Part shown: positions 9,237 through 22,741 of the stretch, in pieces
How the letters are laid out: each line of letters starts with the position of its first letter
Position numbering within the stretch: the stretch's first letter is position 1
Origin: a bacterium
GTDB lineage: Bacteria > Krumholzibacteriota > Krumholzibacteriia > LZORAL124-64-63
Assembly: GCA_018814885.1 (NCBI GenBank)
Contig: JAHIYU010000142.1
Location: forward strand, 1-62,031
Direction: 5' to 3'
DNA length: 62,031 nt
Program-made: the position numbers and the translations under genes
Notes under the pieces: generated by a model
What the model saw: the letters and a program-made list of their open reading frames with translations, nothing else
Databases searched by the model: none
Told to the model about the DNA's origin: nothing

Positions 9237-9266
9237 ATGATAGCACCCGGAACGGGCCTATGTCAA
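9237..9266 (-). promoter_or_regulatory. Strong sigma70 promoter for the small secreted CxxCH gene
   Basis: On the minus strand TTGACA (9266-9261), 18-base spacer, TGC-TATCAT extended -10 (9242-9237). It lies just after the engB stop; the predicted leader is only about a dozen bases. Confidence 0.75.
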
Positions 9267-9276
9267 CGCCCATGAA

Positions 9277-9855
9277 TCATGTTGCCAGCACCGCCGCGAT
9301 CCAGGCCTTCAGGTCCCCCGCCCCCTCCCGCGTGACGGCCGAAGTGGGGAAAAAAGGCGTTTCGGGCGTCAGACCCAATGTATCCACGATCTCCTGGTAG
9401 TGGGCCCCCCTCTTGTTCCGGCCGACCTTGTCCACCTTCGTAACGGCAACGGCGAAAGGGAGTTTCGCCTTGTGCAACCAACCCGTCATGAGACGGTCCT
9501 CCGCCGAGGGCCTGTGCCGCGCGTCCAGCAGCTGTATAACCGCCAGGGGCCGGTCGCCGGCGAACAGATACGCCTTCATCAGACGCGTCCACGCCGCACG
9601 AAGGGTCTTGCTGACCTTCGCGAAGCCGTAGCCCGGCAGGTCCACCAGGTAATAGGTGTTATCGACCAGAAAATAGTTCAATAAACGAGTTTTTCCCGGT
9701 TTTCCGCTGATTTTCGCCATGCCGCGGCGATCCAGGAATAAGTTGATCAGCGACGATTTCCCGCAATTGCTGCGCCCTACGAACGCGAATTCGGGCAGGA
9801 CACGCGGGGGCCGCGAAGCCAGATCGGGAGCACTGAGTACGAATTCCACGTCCAT
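9277..9855 (-). CDS. engB: Ribosome biogenesis GTPase EngB (YsxC/YihA)
   Basis: 192-residue TRAFAC-class GTPase needed for large ribosomal subunit assembly. G1 is GRSNCGKSS (27-35), G2 lies in GKPGKTRLLNYF, G3 is DLPGYGFAKV, G4 is VTKVDK and G5 is TSAVT. The length matches single-domain EngB. It is the last gene of the tig-clpP-clpX-lon-engB run, 18 bases after the lon stop; lon-engB adjacency is widespread in bacteria. Confidence 0.96.
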   Translation of the reverse strand: MDVEFVLSAPDLASRPPRVLPEFAFVGRSNCGKSSLINLFLDRRGMAKISGKPGKTRLLNYFLVDNTYYLVDLPGYGFAKVSKTLRAAWTRLMKAYLFAGDRPLAVIQLLDARHRPSAEDRLMTGWLHKAKLPFAVAVTKVDKVGRNKRGAHYQEIVDTLGLTPETPFFPTSAVTREGAGDLKAWIAAVLAT

Positions 9856-9873
9856 GGGCGCTCATCCTGCCGG

Positions 9874-12285
<2,412 letters not shown>

Positions 12286-12333
12286 CGTTCTCCTCGGGGC
12301 CGGCCCCGCGTGGTCTCGCCCCCGGTCAAGACG

Positions 12334-12366
12334 CGGGCGGGGCTCGCCGCGACGAATCCCCGCCCG
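12334..12366 (-). terminator. Intergenic hairpin between clpX and lon
   Basis: CGGGCGGGG pairs with CCCCGCCCG (9 bp) over a 15-base loop. With no U tract it is more likely an attenuator or mRNA stability element, letting lon be expressed at a different level from clpPX. Confidence 0.5.
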
Positions 12367-12386
12367 TAGCGTTCGGTCGACCGCCT

Positions 12387-13649
<1,263 letters not shown>

Positions 13650-13676
13650 CCTCTTCCTCCGTGCGCTGCGATCCGG

Positions 13677-14279
13677 CTATTGGCCGCCGGTGTCTATCTC
13701 GGACCGCTTCTCGATGACCTTGTCGACGATGCCGTACTCGAGGGCGTCGACGGCGGACATGAAGAAATCGCGGTCGCTGTCCTTCCCGATCTTCTTGACG
13801 GTCTGCCCGGTGTGCTTCGCCATGAGATCGTAGAGCTTGTCGCGCAGGTACAGGATCTCCTTGGTGTAGATCTCTATCATGCTGGCCTGGCCCTGGCTGC
13901 CGCCCAGCGGCTGGTGGATCATCATCCGGGAGTTCACCAGCGCGGATCGCTTGCCCTTCGCACCGGCCAGAAGCAGCACGGCGCCCATGCTCGCGGCCTG
14001 TCCCATGCAGATGGTCGCCACGTCATTGGAAATGTACTGCATCGTGTCGTAGATCGCCAAGCCCGCGGAGATGCTGCCGCCGGGGCTGTTGATGTACAGG
14101 TAGATGTCCCGGTCGGGATCCTCCGCCTGCAGGAACAGCAGCTGGGCGATGACCAGGTTCGACACCGTGTCGTCGATGGCGGTACCCAGGAAGATGATCC
14201 GGTCCTTGAGCAGCCGCGAGAAAATGTCGTATGCGCGTTCGCCGTGGCTGGTCTGGTCCACGACGTAGGGGATCAGCAT
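13677..14279 (-). CDS. clpP: ClpP protease subunit
   Basis: 200-residue serine peptidase forming the tetradecameric chamber. Triad: S97 in GQAASMGA, H122 in MMIHQPLGG and D171 in [20 protein letters not shown], the oxyanion-forming segment, is intact. Normal length with only a short propeptide. It lies between tig and clpX in the conserved trigger factor-Clp-Lon operon. Confidence 0.98.
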   Translation of the reverse strand: MLIPYVVDQTSHGERAYDIFSRLLKDRIIFLGTAIDDTVSNLVIAQLLFLQAEDPDRDIYLYINSPGGSISAGLAIYDTMQYISNDVATICMGQAASMGAVLLLAGAKGKRSALVNSRMMIHQPLGGSQGQASMIEIYTKEILYLRDKLYDLMAKHTGQTVKKIGKDSDRDFFMSAVDALEYGIVDKVIEKRSEIDTGGQ

Positions 14280-14379
14280 GCGAGACTCCTTCCGGGTCTG
14301 GTTCCTCCGTGGCGGACGCCGTACGGTGCTACACCGACGGTGGCGACACGTTCCTTGCGGGCCGGGCGGCGGTCAGGGG

Positions 14380-15687
14380 CTACTCGAACTTGGCCCGCGA
14401 CCGCAGGAAAGCGAACGTCAGCTCGTCGCCGAGATCGTGCCTGATACGCTCGTCGTCGCCGTTGGACTCGACGTAATCCCGGTAGCCCTCTACCGGGAAG
14501 CCGCTGCGCTCGGCGATCTCGTCGATACGCGCCGCCAGCTGCTCCGCGGTGACCACGATGTCCTCCTGCTTGCGGATCGCTTCCAGGATGACCATCGCCT
14601 TGATCGAGCGCTCGGCCCGGGGACGACCCGTCTCCCTGTAGGCGGCGATCTGCTCGTCGGTCGGCGTCTTGCCCAGGTAGGCGCTGCGCTGCTTCATCTC
14701 CTCGACGCTGGACTCCAGATAGCGGCTGATCAGCGAAGGCGGCAGCTCGAACGGATTCCGCTCGACGAGCAGGTCGACGATCTGCTCTCGTATCTCGTGA
14801 TCGACCTTCTTCTGTTCCTCGGCCAGCAGTTCATCGCGAATGTTCGCCCTCAACTCCAGCAGGGTCTGTCCTTCCTTGAGCGACGAGGCGAAGGCATCGT
14901 CGAATTCCGGCACCTGCTTGGCTGATACGCCCTTCACGACGATCCTGTAGGTGACCGTCAGCCCGCGCAACTCCTCGCTCGAGTAATCGGCGGGGTAGGT
15001 CACGGTGACCTGGCGCTCGTCGCCCACCTGCGTGCCGGTCATGGCCTCGTCGAAAGCCTCGAAATTGCCCTCGGCGCCGATCACGAAGGCGTAGTCCTTG
15101 GCGATCTTCTCCTCCAGCGCCCGGCCCTCGTCATCCAGGGGCGTGATGTCCACTATCAACCGGTCGCCAGACGCGGCGGCGCTCTCGGTGAGGTCCCAGG
15201 CGGCGCGGCTGTCCCGCAGGCGCTCCAGGGTCTCGTCCACGGCACCGTCCGGCAGGGCCACCTCCCGCTGTCGCAGGGGCAGATCGTCGTAGTCCCGCAC
15301 CACGATCTCGGGGCGCACTTCAACGGCCAGACTGATCTTGACGGGCTCGCCTTCCTCCATGTGCAGGTCATCCATGACGGGGTCGGAGACCGGCATGAAC
15401 CGGTGTTCCACCAGAGCGGCCTGGTAGGCGCGCGGGACCACCTTCTCGAGGGTGTCCATGCGGACTTCGCCGCCGAGATCCTGCTCGACCATGGTCAGCG
15501 GCACCTTGCCCTTGCGAAAACCGGGCCGGGTGTGCCCCTTGCGGGCCTGGCGCAGGTTCTTGCCGTATTCGCCTTCGAAGTAATCGCGGTCGATCTCGAC
15601 CTGCAGGACACGCTTCCACGTCTCGGGTTCCGAGAGCGTCAGCTTGAAGGGCCCAGCGGGGGCTCCGGCTTCGGATTCGGTGGTCAT
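14380..15687 (-). CDS. tig: Trigger factor
   Basis: Ribosome-bound chaperone and peptidyl-prolyl isomerase, 435 residues. The ribosome-docking signature GFRKGKVP lies at 56-63, followed by the PPIase domain (about 155-240) and the helical C-terminal chaperone arms. I take the ATG at 15687; a GTG two codons upstream is equally placed relative to GAGG. The gene is 46 bases after tRNA-Leu on the same strand and begins the tig-clpP-clpX-lon-engB run. Confidence 0.96.
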   Translation of the reverse strand: MTTESEAGAPAGPFKLTLSEPETWKRVLQVEIDRDYFEGEYGKNLRQARKGHTRPGFRKGKVPLTMVEQDLGGEVRMDTLEKVVPRAYQAALVEHRFMPVSDPVMDDLHMEEGEPVKISLAVEVRPEIVVRDYDDLPLRQREVALPDGAVDETLERLRDSRAAWDLTESAAASGDRLIVDITPLDDEGRALEEKIAKDYAFVIGAEGNFEAFDEAMTGTQVGDERQVTVTYPADYSSEELRGLTVTYRIVVKGVSAKQVPEFDDAFASSLKEGQTLLELRANIRDELLAEEQKKVDHEIREQIVDLLVERNPFELPPSLISRYLESSVEEMKQRSAYLGKTPTDEQIAAYRETGRPRAERSIKAMVILEAIRKQEDIVVTAEQLAARIDEIAERSGFPVEGYRDYVESNGDDERIRHDLGDELTFAFLRSRAKFE

Positions 15688-15733
15688 CGTCACTCAACCT
15701 CGACTTGGTTGCTGCGCGGCGGCGCGCAGGGAA

Positions 15734-15816
15734 TGGTGCGAGAGGGGGGACTCGAACCCCCACGGTTTCCCACAGGAACCTAAATCCTGCGCGTCTGCCA
15801 GTTCCGCCACTCTCGC
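15734..15816 (-). tRNA. tRNA-Leu (anticodon TAG)
   Basis: 83 nt class II tRNA on the minus strand. Acceptor GCGAGAG/CTCTCGC, anticodon stem-loop AGGATTTAGGTTCCT with anticodon TAG, a short variable arm (TGGGAAACCG region), T-arm GGGGG-TTCGAGT-CCCCC and an encoded CCA. It lies between a near-consensus promoter and tig, so it is probably processed from a joint transcript. Confidence 0.96.
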
Positions 15817-15906
15817 GTCACGGCAGGGCGATCGGACCGAACGACCCACAGACAGACCCGGAGATCACCACACCATGGAATTCAAAGGGCTTGCAGGATC
15901 CGGGCC

Positions 15907-15935
15907 AATATAACGTTGCCCCCGGATAGGGTCAA
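15907..15935 (-). promoter_or_regulatory. Sigma70 promoter for tRNA-Leu and the tig-clp-lon operon
   Basis: On the minus strand TTGACC (15935-15930), 17-base spacer, TATATT (15912-15907). It is about 90 bases upstream of the mature tRNA 5' end and clear of the flanking regulator gene. Confidence 0.75.
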
Positions 15936-15971
15936 GCAATGCCGCTGGAGACGCGCGGCGGACCGGCGGAA

Positions 15972-17333
15972 CTACTTGATCTTACGATATATGGTCCGGG
16001 AAGCGATGCCCAGGATGCGCGCGGCGGTTTCCTTGTCGCCGCCGCAGCCATCGAGCGTGGCCTGTATCAGTTCCATCTCGGCGTCGCGCAGCGGCGTGCC
16101 GATCGGGATTGTGACCGCCCCTCCGGATCTCCGGCCCGCCCGGACCGTCCTGGGGAGCAAATCCACGCCGATCACGTCGCCGCGGCACAGGACGGCCGCG
16201 CGCTCCACGCAGTTCTCCAGCTCCCTTACGTTGCCGGGCCAGTCGTAGCGTCCGAGCGCCTCGCGCGCCTCGCGCGTGAAGCCCTTGATGTCCTTGTGGT
16301 TCTTCTCGCAGACCTGCTCCAGAAAGGCGTGCGAGAGCAGTTCCACGTCCCCGCCGCGCACGCGCAGCGGCGGTATCTCGATGTTGATGACGTTGAGGCG
16401 ATAGAAGAGATCCTCGCGGAAGGCGCCGTCGGCGACCAGCTGCTCGAGGTCGGCGTTGGTGGCGGCGATGACGCGCACATCGGTCTGGATGGGAGCGCTG
16501 CTGCCCAGGCGCTCGAACTCGCCCACCTGGAGCACGCGCAGCAGCTTGACCTGGACCGCCGACGGCATCTCCCCCACCTCGTCCAGAAACAACGTGCCGC
16601 GGTGGGCGGCCTCGAAACGGCCCTGCCGGCGCGCGGTGGCGCCCGTGAAGGCGCCCCGCTCGTAGCCGAAGAGCTCGGCTTCCAGCAGGGTCTCGGGTAA
16701 CGCCGCGCAGCTCAACTTCACCAGGGGGCGGCCGGCCCGCTCGCTCCAGCGGTGGATGGCGTTGGCCAGGACCTCCTTGCCCGTGCCGCTCTCCCCCGTC
16801 AAGAGGATCGTGCTGCGGCTCGGTGCCACCTGCCGGGCCGTTTCGATGGTCCTGCGCATGACCTCGCTGCCGGCGATGACGCTCTCGCGGGCATCACCGT
16901 CCTTCAGCAGGCGCCGCAACTGCAGGTTCTCGGCCAGGAGCTGCTGCTTCTCCAGGGCCTTGCGGACGACATTGAGGGTGAGGGTCGTCGTGAAAGGTTT
17001 CTCCACGAAATCATAAGCGCCCATCTTCATGGCCTCGACCGCCGTCTCGATGGTTCCGTGACCCGTGATGATGACCACTTCGGTGGTCGGCGACACCACC
17101 TTGGCGGCCTTCAATAGCTCCACACCGTTCATCCCGGGCATCATCAGATCCGTCAGGACGAGCGGCACCTCCTCGCTGCGCAAGATCTCGAGACCCGCTT
17201 CGCCGTTGCCGGCGATGCGGGTCCGGTATCCGTTGCGGGTGAGCAGCCGCGACAGGGCCTGACACAGCTCGGGCTCGTCGTCCACGATGAGGATGGTCGC
17301 CCCGTCGGGCGAAACGGCGGTACTTTGCGACAA
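15972..17333 (-). CDS. Sigma54-dependent response regulator (NtrC family)
   Basis: 453 residues in three parts: a receiver domain (about 12-125) with phosphoacceptor D62 (LVLTDLMMPGMNG) and the acidic pair DDE; a sigma54-activating AAA+ domain with Walker A GESGTGKE (180-187), the sigma54 contact loop GAFTGA at 227-232 and Walker B GTLFLDEVGEMP; and a Fis-type helix-turn-helix at the end (ETAARILGIASRTIYRK). It should activate sigma54 promoters after phosphorylation, but no histidine kinase is adjacent. The start is a TTG with GGAGG six bases upstream; no ATG fits. It lies downstream of, and on the same strand as, the oxidoreductase/CoA-transferase operon, with a double palindrome in the gap. 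Targets unknown. Confidence 0.94.
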   Translation of the reverse strand: MSQSTAVSPDGATILIVDDEPELCQALSRLLTRNGYRTRIAGNGEAGLEILRSEEVPLVLTDLMMPGMNGVELLKAAKVVSPTTEVVIITGHGTIETAVEAMKMGAYDFVEKPFTTTLTLNVVRKALEKQQLLAENLQLRRLLKDGDARESVIAGSEVMRRTIETARQVAPSRSTILLTGESGTGKEVLANAIHRWSERAGRPLVKLSCAALPETLLEAELFGYERGAFTGATARRQGRFEAAHRGTLFLDEVGEMPSAVQVKLLRVLQVGEFERLGSSAPIQTDVRVIAATNADLEQLVADGAFREDLFYRLNVINIEIPPLRVRGGDVELLSHAFLEQVCEKNHKDIKGFTREAREALGRYDWPGNVRELENCVERAAVLCRGDVIGVDLLPRTVRAGRRSGGAVTIPIGTPLRDAEMELIQATLDGCGGDKETAARILGIASRTIYRKIK

Positions 17334-17368
17334 GGAGAGCCTCCGATGATGGGGGGAACATGCCGGAG

Positions 17369-17400
17369 GACAATTTGTCGATGAATTGACAATATGTCAA
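17369..17400. promoter_or_regulatory. Paired palindromes upstream of the sigma54 regulator
   Basis: Two inverted repeats: GACAA-T-TTGTC (17369-17379) and TTGACA-ATA-TGTCAA (17386-17400). Both share a TGACAA-like half-site and their centres are 19 bases apart, about two helical turns. They sit in the 90-base gap between the CoA-transferase stop and the regulator start, which suggests an operator, perhaps for autoregulation. Confidence 0.55.
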
Positions 17401-17422
17401 GGGCGGAATGACAGATTGCGCG

Positions 17423-18745
17423 TCAGGCCAAGTCGGCGCCGGGCCAGTTGCGGCCGAATATCTGCCGTTCGCCGGCCGCGCGCTCAAGTTCCTCCTGGAA
17501 CTTCGGCTCGGCGATGTCGATCAGAGCCCGCGCCCGCTCGCGCACGTTGCGACCGTAGAGATGGGCAGCACCGTGCTCGGTCACCACGTGATGGACGTCG
17601 GCGCGTGTGGTGACGACGCCCGCGCCTTCGCTCAGCATGGGCACGATCCGCGATACCTCGCCCCGGCGCGCGGTGGAGGGCAGGGCCGAGATCGGCCGGC
17701 CGCGCTTGCTCATGGCCGCGCCGCGCATGAAATCGACCTGTCCTCCGAAGCCCGAGTAGATGTACGGGCCCAGCGAATCGGCACATACCTGTCCGGTCAG
17801 ATCCACCTGCAGGGCCGCGTTGACGGCCACCATCTGGTCGTTGCGAGCGATGTTCACGGGGTGGTTCACGTAATCGGTGGGATGGAATTCTATCATGGCG
17901 TTGTCGTGCACGAAGTCGTAGAGCCGCTGGTCGCCCAGGATGAAGCCGGCGACGACCTTGCCGGGATGGAAGTTCTTCTTCTCGCAGGTGACGATGCCGC
18001 ATTCGATCAGGTCGAGCAGACCGTTGCTGAACATCTCCGTGTGCACCCCCAGGTCCGACTTGCCCTCGAGGCAGCGGATGAGCGAGTCGGGAATGCCGCC
18101 GATGCCAAGCTGCAGACAGTCGCCGTCCTCGATCAGCCCGGCGACGTGGCAGCCGATCTTCTGCTGGACCTCGTCCAGGCGGGCGCCCGCGTAGGTATCC
18201 AGGCGCCGGTCGACCTCGACACAGGCCTGGAGCTTCGACACGTGCACGAAGCTGTCGCCGAGGGTGCGGGGCATCTGCCGGTTCACCTCGGCCACGATGG
18301 CCTTCGACGCCAGCGCCGCGCACTTGGTCACCCCGACCTCGATGCCGAAGCTGCAGAACCCGTGCTCGTCGGGCGGCGAGACCTGGACGAAGGCCACGTC
18401 GGGCCGGTGGGAGGTGCGGAAGAGATCCGGCACCTGATGGAGGTGGACCGGGATGTAGTCGGCGCGGCCCTCGTTCACGGCCTGCCGCACGTTCGGCCCC
18501 ACGAACATGGCGTTGCAGCGGAAGTGCCCCTCCATGCCCGGCGCCACGTAGTCGGCGGGACCGGTGGTCAGGATGTGGATGATCTCCACGTCGTCGAGTT
18601 CCGGACCGCGCTGCACCAGCGCATCCATCAGCGATTTGGGGACGGCGCAACCGGCGCCCAGGTAGACCGTGTCGCCGGACTCGACGATCCTCGCCGCCTC
18701 GGCGGCGGTGGTGCGTTTGGCCCGATAGTCTTCCAGCCAGGTCAT
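17423..18745 (-). CDS. Acyl-CoA:acetate/4-hydroxybutyrate CoA-transferase family enzyme
   Basis: 440-residue class I-type CoA-transferase or hydrolase (Cat1/AbfT family). It has the N-terminal GDTVYLGAGCAVP fold, the glycine-rich LGIGGIPDSL, HTEMFSNGLLDL with a conserved Glu in the position expected for the CoA-thioester intermediate, and the C-terminal SGFGGQVDFMRGA and VVTEHGAAHLYG. The start at 18745 has GGAGG six bases away, and the ATG overlaps the stop of the alanine dehydrogenase-like gene by 4 bases, so translation is coupled. It probably moves CoA from an acyl-CoA made by the upstream oxidoreductase to a free acid, or the reverse. Exact substrate unknown; succinyl-, butyryl- or isobutyryl-CoA are candidates. 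Confidence 0.88.
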   Translation of the reverse strand: MTWLEDYRAKRTTAAEAARIVESGDTVYLGAGCAVPKSLMDALVQRGPELDDVEIIHILTTGPADYVAPGMEGHFRCNAMFVGPNVRQAVNEGRADYIPVHLHQVPDLFRTSHRPDVAFVQVSPPDEHGFCSFGIEVGVTKCAALASKAIVAEVNRQMPRTLGDSFVHVSKLQACVEVDRRLDTYAGARLDEVQQKIGCHVAGLIEDGDCLQLGIGGIPDSLIRCLEGKSDLGVHTEMFSNGLLDLIECGIVTCEKKNFHPGKVVAGFILGDQRLYDFVHDNAMIEFHPTDYVNHPVNIARNDQMVAVNAALQVDLTGQVCADSLGPYIYSGFGGQVDFMRGAAMSKRGRPISALPSTARRGEVSRIVPMLSEGAGVVTTRADVHHVVTEHGAAHLYGRNVRERARALIDIAEPKFQEELERAAGERQIFGRNWPGADLA

Positions 18746-19845
18746 GCCGAGCCTCCGCTCTGCGCGCCGTCGCCGGCGAGATACGGATCCGCGGGGCGTC
18801 CCGCGATGATGCCCGTCCCCCGCCGCAGGGCGGAATCGGAGTCCACGGCGGTCTCCAGGCCCTCCTCGGCGATGCGCGAGACGTAGGGCAGGACAGCGAT
18901 GCTGAGCGCGTGGGTCGCGGTGCGCGCGACGAGACTCGGCACGTTGGGCACGCAGAAATGGGTGATGCCGTGCCGGATGTAGGTCGGATCGCTCAGGCGC
19001 GTGGGACGGCTGCTCTCGAAACACCCGCCCTGATCGATGGACAGATCGATGACGACGCTTCCCTCGCGCAGGTTCTCGACCTGGCCGCTATCGACCACGA
19101 CGGGCGCGCGCCCCTCCCGGATCCGGACCGCGCCCACCACCACGTCGGCGAAACACAGCACCTTGGCGAGCGTGTAGGGGCTGGTGATGTAGGTGGTGAC
19201 CTGGCCCTCGAAGTGCCAGTGCAATTCACGCAGCAGATCGTAGTCCACGTCCAGCAGGGTCACGCGGGCACCGCAGCCGAGCAGGGCGCGCGCGGCGTTG
19301 CGGCCGGCCACGCCGCCGCCCAGGACCACGGCTTCCGCGGGAGGCACCGCCGGGAGGCCGCCGAGCAGGATGCCCTTGCCGCCGTGATCGGCCTGGAGGT
19401 AGCGGGCGGCGATCTGCGGCACCATGCGTCCCGCGATGCGCGACATGCTGGCCAGCACGGGCGCGGTGCCGTCGGCCAGCGCGACGGCGGCGTAATCCAC
19501 GGCGCTGCAGGACCGCTCGAGGAGGATCTGCCTCAAGCCGGCCTCGCGGGTCGGCAGGTGCAGATAGGCCATGAGGATCTGGTCCTGGCGCAACCAGCCG
19601 TGCTCTCCCGGCGTCGGGTACTGGACCTTCACCAGCAGGTCGCTGCGGCCGTAGACCTCCTCGGTGCAATGCGCGATCACGGCGCCTGCCGACCGGTACG
19701 CATCGTCCGAGAAACCGCTGCCGGCTCCGGCCCCCTGCTCGACTTGGATCTCGTGCCCGAGCTGTACGAGGGTATGCACAGCCGCGGGCGAGAGGCCGAC
19801 GCGCTTCTCGTCGTCGACGTGCTCGCGGGGGATGCCGATGATCAT
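18742..19845 (-). CDS. Alanine dehydrogenase-like NAD(P)-dependent enzyme
   Basis: 367 residues of the alanine dehydrogenase/transhydrogenase alpha family. The N-terminus MIIGIPREHVDDEKRVGLSP, the substrate lysine in LLVKVQYP and histidine in AYLHLP, and the nucleotide-binding VVLGGGVAGRNAA are all present. True alanine dehydrogenase interconverts alanine and pyruvate with NAD and ammonia. The middle part (KGILLGGLPAVPPAE) differs somewhat from classical Ald, so a related amino acid may be the substrate. It lies in an operon with a 2-oxoacid oxidoreductase and a CoA-transferase, which fits deamination of an amino acid followed by oxidative decarboxylation. GGAGG precedes the ATG. Confidence 0.85.
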   Translation of the reverse strand: MIIGIPREHVDDEKRVGLSPAAVHTLVQLGHEIQVEQGAGAGSGFSDDAYRSAGAVIAHCTEEVYGRSDLLVKVQYPTPGEHGWLRQDQILMAYLHLPTREAGLRQILLERSCSAVDYAAVALADGTAPVLASMSRIAGRMVPQIAARYLQADHGGKGILLGGLPAVPPAEAVVLGGGVAGRNAARALLGCGARVTLLDVDYDLLRELHWHFEGQVTTYITSPYTLAKVLCFADVVVGAVRIREGRAPVVVDSGQVENLREGSVVIDLSIDQGGCFESSRPTRLSDPTYIRHGITHFCVPNVPSLVARTATHALSIAVLPYVSRIAEEGLETAVDSDSALRRGTGIIAGRPADPYLAGDGAQSGGSA

Positions 19846-19918
19846 GACCGGGACCTCCGGGAGTGGCTCCGCCCCCGGCGTCTACCGGGGGCGTTATCGT
19901 TGCGGTGACGCGACGCGG

Positions 19919-21330
<1,412 letters not shown>

Positions 21331-21334
<4 letters not shown>

Positions 21335-22392
21335 GACCGGCCTCCTTCCAGTATCCTGTCGTATTCCGCGAGCAGCTCTCCCGCACCCGGCACCATGCCG
21401 CCGCAGCGGCCGTAGAAGTGGACCGGTGCCCTGCCCTCGACCGCCAGCTTAACGTCCTCGACCATCTGGCCCGTGCTCAGCTCCACCGAGAGGAACTGCA
21501 CGTCGCGCTCGGCATGCTTGGCTAGGATCTCGCTGGGATAGGGCCACAGGGTGATCGGCCTCAGCAGACCGACCTTCTTGCCGGCGGTCCGCGCCTGGTC
21601 GACCGTCGAGTAGACGATGCGCGAGAGGATGCCGTAGGCGACGATGATCAGGTCGGCGTCCTCCGTCCGGTATTCCTCGAAGCGGACCTCGTTCCGCTCG
21701 ATCTCCTTGTACTTGGCGTCGAGCTTGAGGTTGTGCGCCTCCAGCACCTCGGGCTCCAGGAAGATCGAGCTGATCAGGTTGCGGTGCGTCTCGGGCGTGC
21801 CCCGCACGCACCAGTCGGTATGGTCGAAGGGCACGGTACGCGCCTCCGGCACATCCACCGGCTCCATCATCTGGCCGGTGAAGCCGTCGGCCATCAGGCA
21901 GGCGGGGTTGCGGTACTTGTCGGCCAGATCGAAGGCGAGCATGGTGAGGTCGCACATCTCCTGGGCGCAGTTGGGCGCCAAGGCGATCAGGCGGTAATTG
22001 CCGTGGCCGCCGCCCTTGGTCACCTGGAAGTAGTCGCCCTGCTCCGGGGCGATGTTGCCCAGACCGGGTCCGCCGCGCACCACGTTCACCACGACGCAGG
22101 GTAATTCCGCACCGGCGAGGTAGCTCAGCCCCTCCTGCTTGAGCGAGAAGCCGGGACTCGACGAGGCGGTCATGGTGCGGATGCCCATGCCGGCGGTGCC
22201 GTAGACCATGTTGATGGCCGCGATCTCGCTCTCTGCCTGTATGAAGGTACCGCCGAGGGCCGGGAAATGCAGGGCCGCGGCGTGCGCGATCTCACTGGCC
22301 GGCGTGATGGGGTATCCGTAATACGCCACGCAGCCGGCCTGCAAGGCCCCGGTCACGATGGCGTCGTTCCCTTTCATGAACTTTCTGGACAT
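21331..22392 (-). CDS. 2-oxoacid:ferredoxin oxidoreductase alpha subunit (VorB-like)
   Basis: 353-residue alpha subunit. The N-terminus [29 protein letters not shown] and the [19 protein letters not shown] region carry the pyrimidine-binding glutamate, and [22 protein letters not shown] and RGGPGLGN are typical of VorB/KorA. Gene order ferredoxin, alpha, beta/gamma matches 3-methyl-2-oxobutanoate (valine-derived) oxidoreductases, and the nearby acyl-CoA catabolic genes agree, but 2-oxoglutarate oxidoreductase has nearly the same layout. CAGGAG precedes the ATG. Confidence 0.9.
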
Positions 22393-22416
22393 GTCCGGTC
22401 TCCTGCAGGATGAGGG

Positions 22417-22647
22417 TCACGGTTTGACGACGCGGATGGCCGCCGGCTCGGGGCAGGCGTAGAAGCAGAGGGCGCAGCCCGTGCAGTCGTGCCCGAGGTA
22501 ATAAGCCGGATGGTAGCTGGAGCCGTTGAGCTTGTCGCTGATGCTGATGACATGCTTGGGGCAGACGTCGATGCAGAGCTTGCAGCCCTTGCATAATTCC
22601 CCGTTGATCTCGAGGAAGGGCTCTGTCTTCCGGAGGGTTTCGGTCAT
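22417..22647 (-). CDS. 2[4Fe-4S] ferredoxin-type subunit of the 2-oxoacid oxidoreductase
   Basis: 76 residues with two complete cluster motifs: C19-x2-C22-x2-C25-x3-C29-P and C55-x2-C58-x2-C61-x3-C65-P. It is the delta subunit that carries electrons from the TPP centre to ferredoxin. First gene of the operon; GAGGAG upstream; a promoter with a duplicated nine-base element lies at 22688-22716. Confidence 0.95.
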   Translation of the reverse strand: MTETLRKTEPFLEINGELCKGCKLCIDVCPKHVISISDKLNGSSYHPAYYLGHDCTGCALCFYACPEPAAIRVVKP

Positions 22648-22680
22648 CCTGATCTCCTCGAGTCTTATGGGATCCCGCCA

Positions 22681-22717
22681 CCCGGCAAAGATAGTAAACG
22701 CCTTTCGCCCGGCAAAG
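22681..22717 (-). promoter_or_regulatory. Promoter with direct repeat for the oxidoreductase operon
   Basis: On the minus strand TTTGCC (22716-22711), 17-base spacer, TATCTT (22693-22688). The ten-base element CTTTGCCGGG occurs twice, at 22717-22708 and 22690-22681, 27 bases apart, flanking the -10 and covering the -35, which suggests a binding site for an unknown regulator. Confidence 0.45.
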
Positions 22718-22741
22718 GATGATTCCCGCCCCGCACGGGCG

